From Photobacterium profundum SS9 (GTDB taxonomy: Bacteria; Pseudomonadota; Gammaproteobacteria; Enterobacterales; Vibrionaceae): a stretch of 64,000 nucleotides of DNA. Location: the NCBI RefSeq assembly GCF_000196255.1, contig NC_006370.1, forward strand, positions 4,018,550-4,082,549, given 5' to 3'. The notes beneath the pieces are model-generated. The model was not told where the DNA came from, searched no databases, and was given only the letters and a program-made list of their open reading frames with translations. Of the stretch, positions 42,137-52,664 are shown piece after piece (within the stretch, counting starts at the first letter, position 1; each line of letters begins with the position of its first letter). A program made the translations under genes and the position numbers.

Positions 42137-43783
42137 ATGACAGGGGCAGAGTTAGTTGTACACGCGCTGCAGCAGCAAGGGATAACCACGATATTTGGTT
42201 ATCCTGGTGGCGCAATTATGCCAATCTATGACGCACTCTATGATGGTGGCGTCGAACACATTCTTTGCCGTCATGAGCAGGGTGCTGCAATGGCTGCGAT
42301 TGGTATGGCTAGAGCCACTCAAGATGTTGCTGTATGCATGGCGACATCCGGTCCAGGTGCCACTAATCTGGTAACAGGATTAGCCGATGCTTTTCTTGAT
42401 TCAGTACCTATGGTTGCGATTACTGGACAGGTAGCCAGCTCGCATATTGGCACCGATGCCTTCCAAGAAATGGATGTGATTGGCATGTCATTGTCTTGTA
42501 CCAAACACAGCTACCTTGTTACCGACATTAATGATCTCGCACCCACATTAGCTGAAGCGTTTATTGTTGCCAAAGCAGGTCGACCTGGCCCGGTTATTGT
42601 TGATATAGCCAAAGACGTACAACTCGCCCAAGCGCCTGTTGAATTGCTGCCGTTTATTGAAGAGCCAAGCATTCCTGTTGCAACACCAGAATCTATCGCT
42701 AAAGCTCAGTGCCTTCTAGCCGCAAGCCAGCGTCCAGTATTGTATGTTGGTGGTGGTGTTCAAATCGCTAAAGCAACCGACACCGTACGTACTTTTCTAA
42801 AACTAAACCCAATGCCAGCAGTGAGTACACTGAAAGGGCTGGGCACAGTAGAGCGTCACGCCCCCCATTATTTAGGCATGCTGGGTATGCACGGCACTAA
42901 GGCGGCGAATTTAGTCGTTCAAGAGTCTGATTTATTGATTGTAGTGGGTGCCCGCTTTGATGATCGCGTAACCGGCAAGCTTGATACTTTCGCACCGCAC
43001 GCAAAAGTCATTCACCTTGACATTGATGCCTCTGAATTTAATAAATTACGCATCGCAAACGCGCCATTACGCGGTGATGTCAATGTGATCTTGCCGCAAT
43101 TAGAATTGTCACAAGACATCTCTGCTTGGGTACAACACAGTGAAACATTACGTTCTGATTTCAAATGGCGTTATAACCACCCTGGCGATCTGATTTATGC
43201 ACCACTACTGATGAAGCAGTTATCCGATATGATGCCCGACAGCTCGGTGATTTCGACGGATGTCGGCCAACATCAGATGTGGGCAGCACAACACATTCAA
43301 CCTCGTGAACCACAAAATTACATCACGTCTGCCGGCCTAGGTACGATGGGCTTTGGCTTACCCGCTGCGATGGGGGCGAAAGTCGCCAGACCAAACGATG
43401 AATCTATCCTAATATCGGGTGATGGTTCATTCATGATGAATGTTCAAGAGCTTGGCACGTTAAAGCGTAAGCAAATTCCAGTAAAAATGGTGCTGATCAA
43501 TAACCAACGCCTCGGCATGGTAAGACAGTGGCAATCGCTGTTTTTTAATGAACGCCACAGTGAAACGATCTTAGATGACAATCCTGACTTTGTCGTATTA
43601 GCCAGTGCGTTTGGTATTCCAGGCAAAACAATCACCAAGAAAGAAGAAGTAGAGCCGGCGCTAAGAGAAATGCTCGCAAGTAAAACCGCTTATTTGCTGC
43701 ATGTACTTATCTCTGAAGAAGAAAATGTATGGCCATTAGTGCCACCCGGTGCTGCAAATCAAGATATGCTGGAGAATACCTAA
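42137..43783 (+). CDS. ilvG: Acetolactate synthase II large subunit
   Basis: IlvG is the catalytic subunit of the ThDP enzyme that makes acetolactate and acetohydroxybutyrate for valine and isoleucine. The 548-residue protein has the catalytic glutamate Glu47 ([11 protein letters not shown]), the central FAD-binding region (about 190-340) and the ThDP motif starting [10 protein letters not shown] near residue 424. AAGGAG precedes the ATG. The frame is intact, unlike the frameshifted ilvG of E. coli K-12. Its stop overlaps the ilvM start by one base (TAATG). Confidence 0.96.
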   Translation: MTGAELVVHALQQQGITTIFGYPGGAIMPIYDALYDGGVEHILCRHEQGAAMAAIGMARATQDVAVCMATSGPGATNLVTGLADAFLDSVPMVAITGQVASSHIGTDAFQEMDVIGMSLSCTKHSYLVTDINDLAPTLAEAFIVAKAGRPGPVIVDIAKDVQLAQAPVELLPFIEEPSIPVATPESIAKAQCLLAASQRPVLYVGGGVQIAKATDTVRTFLKLNPMPAVSTLKGLGTVERHAPHYLGMLGMHGTKAANLVVQESDLLIVVGARFDDRVTGKLDTFAPHAKVIHLDIDASEFNKLRIANAPLRGDVNVILPQLELSQDISAWVQHSETLRSDFKWRYNHPGDLIYAPLLMKQLSDMMPDSSVISTDVGQHQMWAAQHIQPREPQNYITSAGLGTMGFGLPAAMGAKVARPNDESILISGDGSFMMNVQELGTLKRKQIPVKMVLINNQRLGMVRQWQSLFFNERHSETILDDNPDFVVLASAFGIPGKTITKKEEVEPALREMLASKTAYLLHVLISEEENVWPLVPPGAANQDMLENT

Positions 43784-44031
43784 TGGAAAGATACCTACTC
43801 GATATCAAAGCGGATGATAAACCAGTATTACTAGAGCGGGTTTTGCGTGTTATTCGCCACCGTGGTTTTATAATTAAACAAGTTAATGCAACACAGAATC
43901 ACGAAAGTAAGATAGCAAGTGTAGAAATTATCGTCGACAGTGACCGTCCGATTACAACGCTGATCAATCAAATAGAAAAGCTTTGGGATATACGCACCGT
44001 CAAAACCACATTATTAGAAAACCAAGATTAG
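43783..44031 (+). CDS. ilvM: Acetolactate synthase II small regulatory subunit
   Basis: The 82-residue protein is an ACT-domain subunit (LLERVLRVIRHRGF near residue 16, IIVDSDRPI near 46) that stabilises and activates IlvG. The start ATG overlaps the ilvG stop, so the two subunits are probably made by translational coupling. Length agrees with the IlvM group (about 85), not the longer IlvH or IlvN. Confidence 0.93.
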   Translation: MERYLLDIKADDKPVLLERVLRVIRHRGFIIKQVNATQNHESKIASVEIIVDSDRPITTLINQIEKLWDIRTVKTTLLENQD

Positions 44032-44052
44032 TACAGAAGGAAGGTACACGAG

Positions 44053-44991
44053 ATGGCAAACACAGCAGATTACATTTGGTTTAATGGTGAAATGGTTCCT
44101 TGGGCTGAGGCAAATGTTCACGTATTAACTCATGCTATGCACTATGGTACGTCGGTTTTTGAAGGTATTCGCTGCTATAACACCCCTAATGGCCCCATTG
44201 TTTTTCGTCATAAAGAACACATGGATCGCTTAAAAAATTCAGCAAAGATTTACCGCTTCCCAATTCCATACTCATCTGAAGAATTAATGGAAATTTGTCG
44301 TGAGACGATTCGCGTCAACGAACTAGAATCTGCTTATATTCGTCCATTAGGCTATGTCGGTAATGTCGGTCTAGGTGTTTGCCCACCGGTTGATACTGAA
44401 ATGGATCTTATCGTCGCGGCTTTTCCTTGGGGGTCATACCTTGGTGAGGAAGCATTAGAAAGTGGTGTCGATGCCATGATTTCAAGCTGGAATCGTGCAG
44501 CACCCAATACCATTCCAACCGCCGCCAAAGCGGGCGGTAACTACCTTTCATCATTATTAGTCGGTAGTGAAGCACGCCGCCACGGTTATGCCGAAGGCAT
44601 CGCACTGAGTGTTGATGGTTACCTCTCTGAAGGCGCTGGCGAGAATATTTTTGTGGTTCGTAATGGAATATTATCTACACCACCAGCAACGTGTGCAATC
44701 TTACCTGGCATCACGCGTGATTCAATCATGGTGCTAGCCAAAGAGATGGGCTATGAAATTCGTGAAGAAAATATCGCGCGTGAAGCACTCTACCTCGCAG
44801 ATGAAGTCTTCATGACAGGCACTGCGGCAGAGATTGTGCCTGTTCGTAGTGTTGACCAAATCTCGGTAGGTGAAGGTAAACGCGGCCCTATCACCAAAGA
44901 AATTCAAGCGGCTTACTTTGGTCTATTCAATGGAACAACAGAAGATAAGTGGGGCTGGTTAGATTACGTTTACCCTAAATCTGACAAGTAA
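44053..44991 (+). CDS. ilvE: Branched-chain amino-acid aminotransferase
   Basis: IlvE is a PLP enzyme that catalyses the last step of valine, leucine and isoleucine synthesis. The 312-residue protein has the fold-type IV features: Arg97-bearing YIRPLGYVGNVGLGV, the PLP lysine Lys159 in PTAAKAGGNY, and the EGAGENIFV and AILPGITRDS motifs. GAAGGAAGG lies upstream of the ATG. It is 21 bases after ilvM in the operon. Confidence 0.96.
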   Translation: MANTADYIWFNGEMVPWAEANVHVLTHAMHYGTSVFEGIRCYNTPNGPIVFRHKEHMDRLKNSAKIYRFPIPYSSEELMEICRETIRVNELESAYIRPLGYVGNVGLGVCPPVDTEMDLIVAAFPWGSYLGEEALESGVDAMISSWNRAAPNTIPTAAKAGGNYLSSLLVGSEARRHGYAEGIALSVDGYLSEGAGENIFVVRNGILSTPPATCAILPGITRDSIMVLAKEMGYEIREENIAREALYLADEVFMTGTAAEIVPVRSVDQISVGEGKRGPITKEIQAAYFGLFNGTTEDKWGWLDYVYPKSDK

Positions 44992-45084
44992 GCGCACCAA
45001 TTAAGTACATCATATTATTCGTTCATCTTGCCACACCAATTAGAGCGGCAAGATGAACAACGCAATAAAAGGATTTTTACTGTT

Positions 45085-46926
45085 ATGCCTAAGTATCGTT
45101 CAGCCACCACCACCCATGGTCGTAATATGGCCGGAGCCCGCGCATTATGGCGTGCAACAGGCGTTAAAGATGAAGATTTCGGCAAGCCGATCATTGCCGT
45201 CGTGAACTCTTTTACGCAATTTGTACCAGGTCATGTTCACCTAAAAGACATGGGACAGCTAGTGGCAGGAGAGATAGAGAAAGCAGGTGGTATTGCCAAG
45301 GAATTCAATACCATTGCCGTTGATGATGGTATCGCAATGGGCCATGGCGGCATGCTGTATTCGCTTCCGTCACGAGAGCTCATTGCAGATTCGGTGGAAT
45401 ACATGGTTAATGCACACTGTGCCGATGCAATGGTGTGCATCTCTAACTGTGACAAAATCACCCCTGGCATGCTAATGGCAGCACTGCGACTCAATATCCC
45501 AGTGATCTTTGTTTCTGGTGGTCCAATGGAAGCCGGTAAAACCAAGCTGTCTGATCAGATCCTAAAGCTGGATCTTGTTGATGCCATGATTCAAGGTGCA
45601 GATCCTACGGTGTCTGACGAACAAAGCGAACAAATAGAACGATCTGCTTGTCCAACCTGTGGTTCATGTTCAGGGATGTTCACCGCGAACTCCATGAACT
45701 GTCTAACAGAAGCATTAGGATTAAGCCAACCAGGTAATGGTTCAATGCTGGCGACTCACGCCGATCGCGAACAACTCTTTATCAATGCGGGTAAACGTAT
45801 CGTTGATCTGACTAAACGTTATTACCTCAACGATGATGACACCGCATTACCGCGTAATATTGCGAATAAAAAAGCCTTTGAAAATGCAATGGCGCTCGAT
45901 ATCGCAATGGGTGGCTCAACCAATACCGTATTACACCTATTAGCCGCAGCAAAAGAAGGTGACATTGATTTTGATATGGACGACATCGATCGTATGTCTC
46001 GTCTTATACCACACCTTTGTAAAGTAGCTCCCTCAACACCCAAATACCACATGGAAGATGTACACCGTGCTGGTGGTGTTTACAGTATTTTAGGTGAGCT
46101 TGATCGCGCCGGTCTGCTGCACAACGATACCCACAATATACTTGGTCAAACCTTTGCTGAATCACTGGCTGAATACGATATCGCGGTAACCGAATCACAA
46201 GCGGTGAAAGATTTCTTCCGTGCCGGTCCTGCTGGTATTCGCACCACCAAAGCCTTCTCACAAAGTTGTCGTTGGGATACCTTAGATGACGATCGCACCA
46301 ATGGCTGTATTCGCAGTAAAGAGCATGCATTTAGCCAAGATGGCGGGCTCGCAGTCCTCTCTGGCAACATTGCGATCAAAGGCTGTATTGTTAAAACAGC
46401 AGGCGTTGATGAAAACAGCTTAGTCTTTAGCGGACCCGCTGTGGTTTTCGAAAGCCAAGATACTGCTGTTGAAGGTATTCTTGGTGGTAAAGTGAAATCT
46501 GGCGATGTGGTTGTTATTCGTTATGAAGGGCCTAAAGGTGGTCCTGGGATGCAAGAAATGCTGTACCCAACCACTTACCTTAAATCAATTGGTTTAGGGA
46601 AAGAATGTGCCTTAATCACTGACGGCCGTTTTTCTGGCGGCACAAGCGGTTTATCGATTGGTCATGTTTCACCTGAAGCAGCCGCTGGCGGTACGATTGG
46701 TCTAGTGAACGATGGTGATATCATTAATATCGATATTCCCAACCGCAGTATTGAATTACATGTTGATGACACAGAACTTGCCCAACGCCGTGCAACAGCA
46801 GATCAGCAAGGTTGGAAACCAGTTAACCGTCAACGTGAAGTGTCTTACGCATTACGTGCGTATGCATTGCTTGCAACCAGTGCCGATCAAGGCGCTATCC
46901 GTGACAAATCTAAACTCGAAGGATAA
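45085..46926 (+). CDS. ilvD: Dihydroxy-acid dehydratase
   Basis: IlvD dehydrates dihydroxy-isovalerate and its homologue to the 2-keto acids used by IlvE, using an iron-sulfur cluster. The ATG at 45085 gives 613 residues and the standard start [19 protein letters not shown]; a longer frame from 45028 adds a non-conserved extension. Cluster cysteines are visible in [12 protein letters not shown] and [11 protein letters not shown]. The C-terminal [20 protein letters not shown] motif is intact. Confidence 0.96.
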   Translation: MPKYRSATTTHGRNMAGARALWRATGVKDEDFGKPIIAVVNSFTQFVPGHVHLKDMGQLVAGEIEKAGGIAKEFNTIAVDDGIAMGHGGMLYSLPSRELIADSVEYMVNAHCADAMVCISNCDKITPGMLMAALRLNIPVIFVSGGPMEAGKTKLSDQILKLDLVDAMIQGADPTVSDEQSEQIERSACPTCGSCSGMFTANSMNCLTEALGLSQPGNGSMLATHADREQLFINAGKRIVDLTKRYYLNDDDTALPRNIANKKAFENAMALDIAMGGSTNTVLHLLAAAKEGDIDFDMDDIDRMSRLIPHLCKVAPSTPKYHMEDVHRAGGVYSILGELDRAGLLHNDTHNILGQTFAESLAEYDIAVTESQAVKDFFRAGPAGIRTTKAFSQSCRWDTLDDDRTNGCIRSKEHAFSQDGGLAVLSGNIAIKGCIVKTAGVDENSLVFSGPAVVFESQDTAVEGILGGKVKSGDVVVIRYEGPKGGPGMQEMLYPTTYLKSIGLGKECALITDGRFSGGTSGLSIGHVSPEAAAGGTIGLVNDGDIINIDIPNRSIELHVDDTELAQRRATADQQGWKPVNRQREVSYALRAYALLATSADQGAIRDKSKLEG

Positions 46927-46931
46927 TAACG

Positions 46932-48485
46932 ATGAGCGAAGTAACACAGGCCAAGGATGCAGAGCTATTAAGCGGAGCCGATTACCTTCGCAATATTCTT
47001 CGAGCACCTATCTATGAAGTGGCGCAAGTGACGCCCCTCCAAGATATGGATCGATTGTCAGCAAGGATCGGCAATCGCATCCAGTTAAAACGAGAAGATC
47101 GCCAGCCGGTTCACTCGTTTAAACTGCGTGGTGCTTACAACATGATGTCTCAGCTAACCCCAGCGCAACGTAAAGCGGGGGCTATTGCAGCCTCTGCGGG
47201 CAATCATGCTCAAGGGTTAGCATTATCCGGTCATAAGCTTGATGTTAGTGCAACCATCGTTATGCCACTGACCACACCTGCGATTAAAGTCGATGCGGTG
47301 AGAAGCTTTGGTGGCAAAGTGGTTTTGCACGGCAATAATTTTGATGAAGCCAAAGCCCACGCTGAAGAATTAGCGCAACAATATGGTTATACCTTCATTC
47401 CACCCTTTGATCACCCATCAGTGATTGCAGGACAGGGCACCATCGGTATGGAACTGCTCCAACAAAATGGGCATCTTGATTATGTTTTTGTTCCTGTTGG
47501 GGGCGGCGGTTTAGCGGCTGGAATATCGGTATTACTTAAACAGTTAATGCCGAATATTAAAATCATCGGTGTGGAAGCTGAAGATTCAGCCTGCTTGAAA
47601 GCCGCGCTCGATGCGGGTTGTCCGGTTACACTCGACCAAGTTGGCATGTTTGCTGACGGTGTCGCGGTAAAACGCATTGGTGAAGAAACATTCCGTTTAT
47701 GCCAGCAGTATCTTGATGATGTTATTACCGTTAGCAGCGATGAAATTTGCTCTGCCGTTAAAGATATTTTTGAAGATACCCGGGCCATTGCAGAACCATC
47801 TGGTGCACTCTCTTTAGCAGGACTCAAAAAATACGTTGAGGTACACCAGCTACAAGATAAGCAGCTAGCATCCATTTTATCGGGGGCTAACCTCAACTTT
47901 CATGGTCTACGCTATGTATCAGAGCGTTGTGAATTAGGTGAGAAACGAGAAGGTCTCTTAGCGGTAACAGTGCCAGAACGGCCTGGGGCTTTTCTTGATT
48001 TTTGCCATATCTTAGGTGGCCGAACAGTGACTGAGTTTAACTATCGCTACAACGACGATGCACTGGCTAATGTCTTTGTGGGGGTGCGCTTAATGCAAGG
48101 GCAAGAAGAGCTGGACGGCATCATTCACGATCTTCGAAAAGGGGGCTACCCCGTTGTCGATTTATCTGATGATGAAATGGCAAAAGTTCACGTGCGCTAT
48201 ATGATTGGTGGGCGTCCATCAAAGCCACTAAAAGAACGTTTATATAGTTTTGAATTTCCAGAGTACCCTGGCGCACTATTAAAGTTTCTTAATACGCTAG
48301 GTACACACTGGAATATTAGCCTATTTAATTACCGTAATCATGGTGCAGATTTTGGTCGAGTATTATGTGGTTTTGAATTGGAAGACAAAGATCTGCTGTC
48401 TTTTACTAGTCACTTACACGAATTAGGCTACCAATGGAAAGATGAAACGGAAAACCTAGCATATAAGTTTTTTCTAGCCCAATAA
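46932..48485 (+). CDS. ilvA: Threonine deaminase, biosynthetic
   Basis: IlvA converts threonine to 2-oxobutyrate, the committed step to isoleucine, and is inhibited by isoleucine. The 517-residue protein has the PLP lysine Lys64 in SFKLRGAYN and the glycine-rich VPVGGGGLAAG loop near residue 190. Two C-terminal ACT-like regulatory domains (about 330-420 and 425-515) carry feedback control. It starts five bases after ilvD and is followed by a strong terminator. Confidence 0.96.
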   Translation: MSEVTQAKDAELLSGADYLRNILRAPIYEVAQVTPLQDMDRLSARIGNRIQLKREDRQPVHSFKLRGAYNMMSQLTPAQRKAGAIAASAGNHAQGLALSGHKLDVSATIVMPLTTPAIKVDAVRSFGGKVVLHGNNFDEAKAHAEELAQQYGYTFIPPFDHPSVIAGQGTIGMELLQQNGHLDYVFVPVGGGGLAAGISVLLKQLMPNIKIIGVEAEDSACLKAALDAGCPVTLDQVGMFADGVAVKRIGEETFRLCQQYLDDVITVSSDEICSAVKDIFEDTRAIAEPSGALSLAGLKKYVEVHQLQDKQLASILSGANLNFHGLRYVSERCELGEKREGLLAVTVPERPGAFLDFCHILGGRTVTEFNYRYNDDALANVFVGVRLMQGQEELDGIIHDLRKGGYPVVDLSDDEMAKVHVRYMIGGRPSKPLKERLYSFEFPEYPGALLKFLNTLGTHWNISLFNYRNHGADFGRVLCGFELEDKDLLSFTSHLHELGYQWKDETENLAYKFFLAQ

Positions 48486-48507
48486 CAGCGCGAGTCATCA
48501 GCTAACA

Positions 48508-48536
48508 AAAAAGCAGCCAATGGGCTGCTTTTTTTA
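48508..48536. terminator. Terminator between ilvA and the first XRE gene
   Basis: A stem AAGCAGCC (48511-48518) paired with GGCTGCTT (48523-48530), flanked by A residues on the left and seven T on the right. It can act for both converging transcription units, and its right side overlaps the XRE stop codon. Confidence 0.85.
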
Positions 48537-48914
48537 TTTTCGTTTTACTGAGGCAACATAATCAATCCAGCAAGAAACAAAACTCATATTATGCTCAATT
48601 AACTTCGAGCGCATCGAACGAGGCACTTGTGCAAATAGATCGAGTAACACTTGAATGTCATTTTTATCTTCAGATGATATTAGTCCTTCATCTTCATAGA
48701 TAAACCAAATTAGTGGTCGTCCTGTTATATCGGCAATACTCACTAATGTTGATATTCTAGGTTCTGTTTTCCCCGATTCGAGATCGAGATACGTCTGACG
48801 AGCCAAGCCTAATGCCTTTGCCATCGCAACTTGGGTAATATCTTTTCGCTCTCTCGCTTCTCGAATTTTAGTCGCTGTCCGTGATTTTACGTTTTCCACC
48901 CGAGTATCATCCAT
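48534..48914 (-). CDS. XRE family helix-turn-helix regulator, first paralogue
   Basis: The 126-residue protein has an N-terminal Cro/CI-type helix-turn-helix (about residues 14-70, IREARERKDITQVAMAKALG, then ARQTYLDLESGKTEPR). A GRPLIWFIYEDEG segment and a helical tail without known motif follow. It is a clear paralogue of the protein encoded at 49145-49522, with the same domain order and length. No toxin gene is adjacent. A nested inverted repeat lies 108 bases upstream of the ATG and could be an operator. The regulated genes are unknown. Confidence 0.85.
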   Translation of the reverse strand: MDDTRVENVKSRTATKIREARERKDITQVAMAKALGLARQTYLDLESGKTEPRISTLVSIADITGRPLIWFIYEDEGLISSEDKNDIQVLLDLFAQVPRSMRSKLIEHNMSFVSCWIDYVASVKRK

Positions 48915-49021
48915 TAAACATTACAACAGGCCGTTCAAATAGCGCCATAAATCAGCCGACCTTTGCATTATTGACTTACATGTTAGACCAGTATGACGTT
49001 GATAGAATTATCATCACCCTA

Positions 49022-49071
49022 TGTACGGTTAATATGTGACTTCACCCCGCACATACCTACCTAACCGTACA
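49022..49071. repeat. Nested inverted repeat between the two XRE genes, candidate operator
   Basis: The outer arms are TGTACGGTTA (49022-49031) and its perfect inverse at 49062-49071. Inside lie TATGTG (49033-49038) and its inverse CACATA (49050-49055). There is no T-run and no coding frame. It lies upstream of the first XRE gene and downstream of the second, a likely place for autoregulatory binding. Confidence 0.6.
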
Positions 49072-49144
49072 AGTAAAACGAACAAACGCCCACAATAACA
49101 TGCAATATATATACTTGTTCATCAGTTAACTGTATTAAAATAGA

Positions 49145-49522
49145 CTACTTACGTTTGTTAGTTAGCGCCTTGGTATATTCCGCCATAAATCCAGCTAAAT
49201 TAATGCTCTGTTGCAAAATAATGTTACGAGCAGAATGAGGTAATCGGCTAAAATATTGCAACAAACGGTCAATCTCTTCTTTATATTCACTTTCTAAAAT
49301 TTCAATGCCTTCATCCCCGTAAACAAACCACGTTAACGGACGCTCGGTTATTTCAGAAATTTCTGACAGTAGGCGTACTTTGGGTTCTGTTTTACCAGTT
49401 TCGAGATCAAGGTACGTCTGGCGAGCAACTTGTAATTGTTGAGCCATGTGGACTTGTGTTAACCCTTTCCACTCTCGTGCTTCTTTAATACGTGCAGCGA
49501 TCTTGGCTTTAGAATCTGTCAT
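49145..49522 (-). CDS. XRE family helix-turn-helix regulator, second paralogue
   Basis: The 125-residue protein has the helix-turn-helix at about residues 10-65 (IKEAREWKGLTQVHMAQQLQ, then ARQTYLDLETGKTEPK), followed by ERPLTWFVYGDEG and a helical C-terminus. Domain order and motifs match the downstream paralogue, so the pair arose by duplication. GAGGTT before the ATG is a plausible binding site. It is separated from its paralogue by 230 bases, so each may have its own promoter. Function is unknown. Confidence 0.85.
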   Translation of the reverse strand: MTDSKAKIAARIKEAREWKGLTQVHMAQQLQVARQTYLDLETGKTEPKVRLLSEISEITERPLTWFVYGDEGIEILESEYKEEIDRLLQYFSRLPHSARNIILQQSINLAGFMAEYTKALTNKRK

Positions 49523-49767
49523 GTCTAACCTCCAATACAGAAATAAATGAAGAATGCCTAGTAATCATGACAACACATGCATGTAGTAAGCCAACTTACA
49601 GATTAATTAACCAACCAACAAATCAATAACTTAGCTTATACACCAGTAGCTTATTCTTCTTTTGGATTGCAGAAAGTAAAAATGCATTATGCTATTTTCA
49701 TTTCGCAATAAATTCGTCACTGATGTATTAAAGAATAGACCCAGCATATTTATACGGGCTTAGAAAC
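49523..49767. other. Intergenic region upstream of the second XRE gene
   Basis: No gene is seen. An ACATGCATGT palindrome (49573-49582) and A/T-rich sequence are present and could be regulatory. Confidence 0.4.
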
Positions 49768-49797
49768 GACAAAAGGCGCCATAATTGGCGCCTTTTT
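49768..49797 (-). terminator. Terminator after glmS
   Basis: A stem AAAGGCGCC paired with GGCGCCTTT around a six-base loop (49772-49795), with A-runs on the left giving U residues on the minus strand. It lies 33 bases beyond the glmS stop. Confidence 0.8.
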
Positions 49798-49829
49798 CTC
49801 AATAGTGAAACACTTATTGATAAGTTTTT

Positions 49830-51662
49830 TTACTCAACAGTAACGGCTTTCGCTAAGTTACGTGGTTGATCAACATCTGTACCTTTAATCAATGCAACAT
49901 GGTAAGACAGTAATTGCATTGGGACGGTGTAGAAAATCGGTGCCGTGTACTCGCTAACGTGCGGCATAGTGATAATTTTCATACCATCACACGGTTCAAA
50001 GCCCGCTTTCTCATCAGCAAACACATAAAGTAAGCCGCCACGCGCACGGACTTCTTCAATATTGGATTTTAATTTCTCTAACAATTCATTGGTTGGTGCA
50101 ACCACGACAACAGGCATATCAGCATCAATCAATGCTAATGGACCATGTTTTAGTTCACCCGCCGCATAAGCTTCAGCGTGAATATAAGAGATCTCTTTTA
50201 ATTTCAAAGACCCTTCCATTGCGATTGGGTAAAATTCGCCACGACCTAAGAACAAAGTATGGTGCTTATCGGCAAAATCTTCTGCAAGTTGCTCAATAGA
50301 CTTATCAAACGCCAATGCCTTTTCAATTTGAGTGGGTAACTGGTGAAGAGAAGTAACGATCTCTTTTTCTTTTTGCGGATTGATGACGCCTTTCTGCTTA
50401 CCCAATGCCGTTACAAACATCAACATTGTTGCAAGTTGAGTGGTAAAGGCTTTGGTTGATGCCACACCAATTTCAGTACCTGCACGTGTCATGAACGCCA
50501 GATCAGATTCACGTACTAACGATGAGCCTGCGACGTTACAAATTGTCATAGCTGACATGTAACCTTTTTCTTTTGCCAAGCGTAGCGCAGCTAACGTATC
50601 TGCCGTTTCACCAGATTGCGACAGAGTGATCAACAGGCTGTTAGGGCGAGTAACAAACTTGCGGTAACGGAACTCAGAGGCAATCTCCACGTCACAACTA
50701 ACACCTGCTAATGCTTCAAACCAGTAACGTGCTGTCATACCCGCATTATACGAGGTGCCACACGCCACAATTTGTACGTGCTCTACGTTACGTAAAATAT
50801 CAGCAGCACCAGCGCCAATACTTTCAACAATTACCGTGTCATTGCTGATACGTCCTTCCATGGTGTTGATTAATGCTGTTGGTTGTTCAAAGATCTCTTT
50901 TTGCATAAAGTGACGGTATTGACCTTTATCGCCCGCATCATGCTCTGCGTTTGATTCCGTGATTTCACGTTCAACCGCGTTGCCATGCACATCAAAAATA
51001 TTCACATCACGGCGGGTGATTTCCGCTACGTCACCTTCTTCCAAGAACATGAAACGACGCGTCACATTCAATAGGGCTAATTGATCAGACGCTAAGAAAT
51101 TTTCACCAATGCCTAAACCAATAACCAATGGGCTACCAGAACGTGCCACGACTAAACGCTCAGGATCACGACGGTTCATGGCAACAGTACCGTATGCGCC
51201 TTCCAACTGAGCTGCAGTTTTCTGTACCGCTTCTAGTAATGATTTCGCGCTGCGTAATTCCCACTCAACGAGGTGAGCAATCACTTCAGTATCGGTTTGG
51301 GATTCAAATACGTAACCGCGTTCTTGCAATAGTGCACGTAAGTATTCGTGATTTTCAATAATACCATTGTGAACAATCGAGATATCACCAGAAACATGTG
51401 GGTGAGCATTGGCTTCTGACGGTTCACCGTGGGTAGCCCAACGAGTGTGAGCAATACCTGTACCACCAACAATAGGATTGCTGTCGACAGCATCAGCCAG
51501 TTCTTTTACTTTGCCTAAGCGACGAACACGTTGCAGATTGCATTCTGTATCCAGAATAGCGACACCAGCCGAGTCATAACCACGGTATTCAAGACGACGT
51601 AAACCTTCGACTAAAATTTCAGCCACATCACGCTGTGCTACTGCACCAACAATTCCACACAT
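49830..51662 (-). CDS. glmS: Glucosamine-6-phosphate synthase (isomerizing)
   Basis: GlmS makes glucosamine-6-phosphate from fructose-6-phosphate and glutamine for peptidoglycan and lipopolysaccharide. The 610-residue protein has the N-terminal glutaminase with nucleophile Cys2 (MCGIVGAV) and [18 protein letters not shown] near residue 72. Two SIS domains follow (SQSGETADT near 350 and a second near 460-590), and it ends [13 protein letters not shown], as usual. AGGAGAT precedes the ATG. It is directly downstream of the DeoR regulator. Confidence 0.97.
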
Positions 51663-51680
51663 ATTTTTATCTCCTAAATT

Positions 51681-52451
51681 CTATTCAATTGAGGCACAGA
51701 TAACCTGTACCCCTTGATGTTCTATTTGTTCTTTCGCTTCTGCGCTTAAGTCATCATCAGTCACCAGCGTACTGATATTGCTCCACGGCAGTTCCATGTT
51801 GGGAATTTTTCGACCAATTTTGTCTGATTCGACCATCACGACAACTTCACGGGAAACATCAGCCATGACTCGGCTCAAGCCAATCAATTCATTAAACGTT
51901 GTCGTACCACGAGCAATATCAATGCCATCAGCACCAATAAATAGCTGATCAAAGTCGTATGACCGTAATACCAATTCCGCAACTTGACCTTGAAAGGCTT
52001 CTGAATGGGGATCCCACGTGCCCCCCGTCATCAGCAATGTGGGTTCGTTTTCGAGCTCATTTAAGGCATTCGCCACATTCAACGAATTCGTCATCACAAT
52101 TAAGCCTTGTTTGCTGCCTAATAAACTAATGAGCGAGGCGGTAGTACTACCACTGTCGATGATGATGCGATTATGGTCACGAATACGTAAAGCGGCCGCT
52201 TTAGCAATGGCTAACTTACGAACCGAAACATTGTCTTCAACATCGACGGAAACTATTTCTGAAGGCATCGCAACGGCACCACCATAGCGGCGTAGCAATA
52301 AGCCATTAGTTTCTAATGCAGTAAGGTCTTTACGAATGGTTACTTCTGAAGTAGCAAAGAAAGTCGCGAGCTGATCAACGCTAACTTCACCTTTTTCATT
52401 AACTAAGCTCACAATAGTGTGACGACGTTGCTGAGTGTTTCTTTTAGACAT
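51681..52451 (-). CDS. DeoR family transcriptional regulator
   Basis: The 256-residue protein has a DeoR helix-turn-helix in residues 5-60 (VSVDQLATFFATSEVTIRKDL). The sugar-phosphate-sensing DeoR-C domain follows, with IDSGSTTASL near 92 and GADGID near 180. It lies 18 bases upstream of glmS and downstream of glmU, so it probably regulates amino-sugar synthesis in response to a sugar phosphate. The ATG at 52451 gives the family N-terminus MSKRNTQQRRH but no good ribosome-binding site is seen; another ATG lies at 52472. Confidence 0.88.
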   Translation of the reverse strand: MSKRNTQQRRHTIVSLVNEKGEVSVDQLATFFATSEVTIRKDLTALETNGLLLRRYGGAVAMPSEIVSVDVEDNVSVRKLAIAKAAALRIRDHNRIIIDSGSTTASLISLLGSKQGLIVMTNSLNVANALNELENEPTLLMTGGTWDPHSEAFQGQVAELVLRSYDFDQLFIGADGIDIARGTTTFNELIGLSRVMADVSREVVVMVESDKIGRKIPNMELPWSNISTLVTDDDLSAEAKEQIEHQGVQVICASIE

Positions 52452-52610
52452 TATGTTTTGATTCGTTAGCATTAAGTTTCGAACTGAAACTTAATAATAG
52501 CAAAACAAAACAAACAAGATCAATACGAAGAAGGAATATTGCCGTATTTATTTAACGAGAAGAGACTGCTTTTGCGGTTATTATCACGAAGTGCGGGGAT
52601 CAATAGACGA

Positions 52611-52640
52611 AAAAAAGGCAGATAGTAATCTGCCTTTTTT
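52611..52640. terminator. Terminator between glmU and the DeoR gene
   Basis: A stem AAAGGCAGAT paired with ATCTGCCTTT around a four-base loop, flanked by A on the left and T on the right. On the minus strand it ends glmU transcription. Confidence 0.85.
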
Positions 52641-52664
52641 CATTTTAACGATACAGCGACTATA

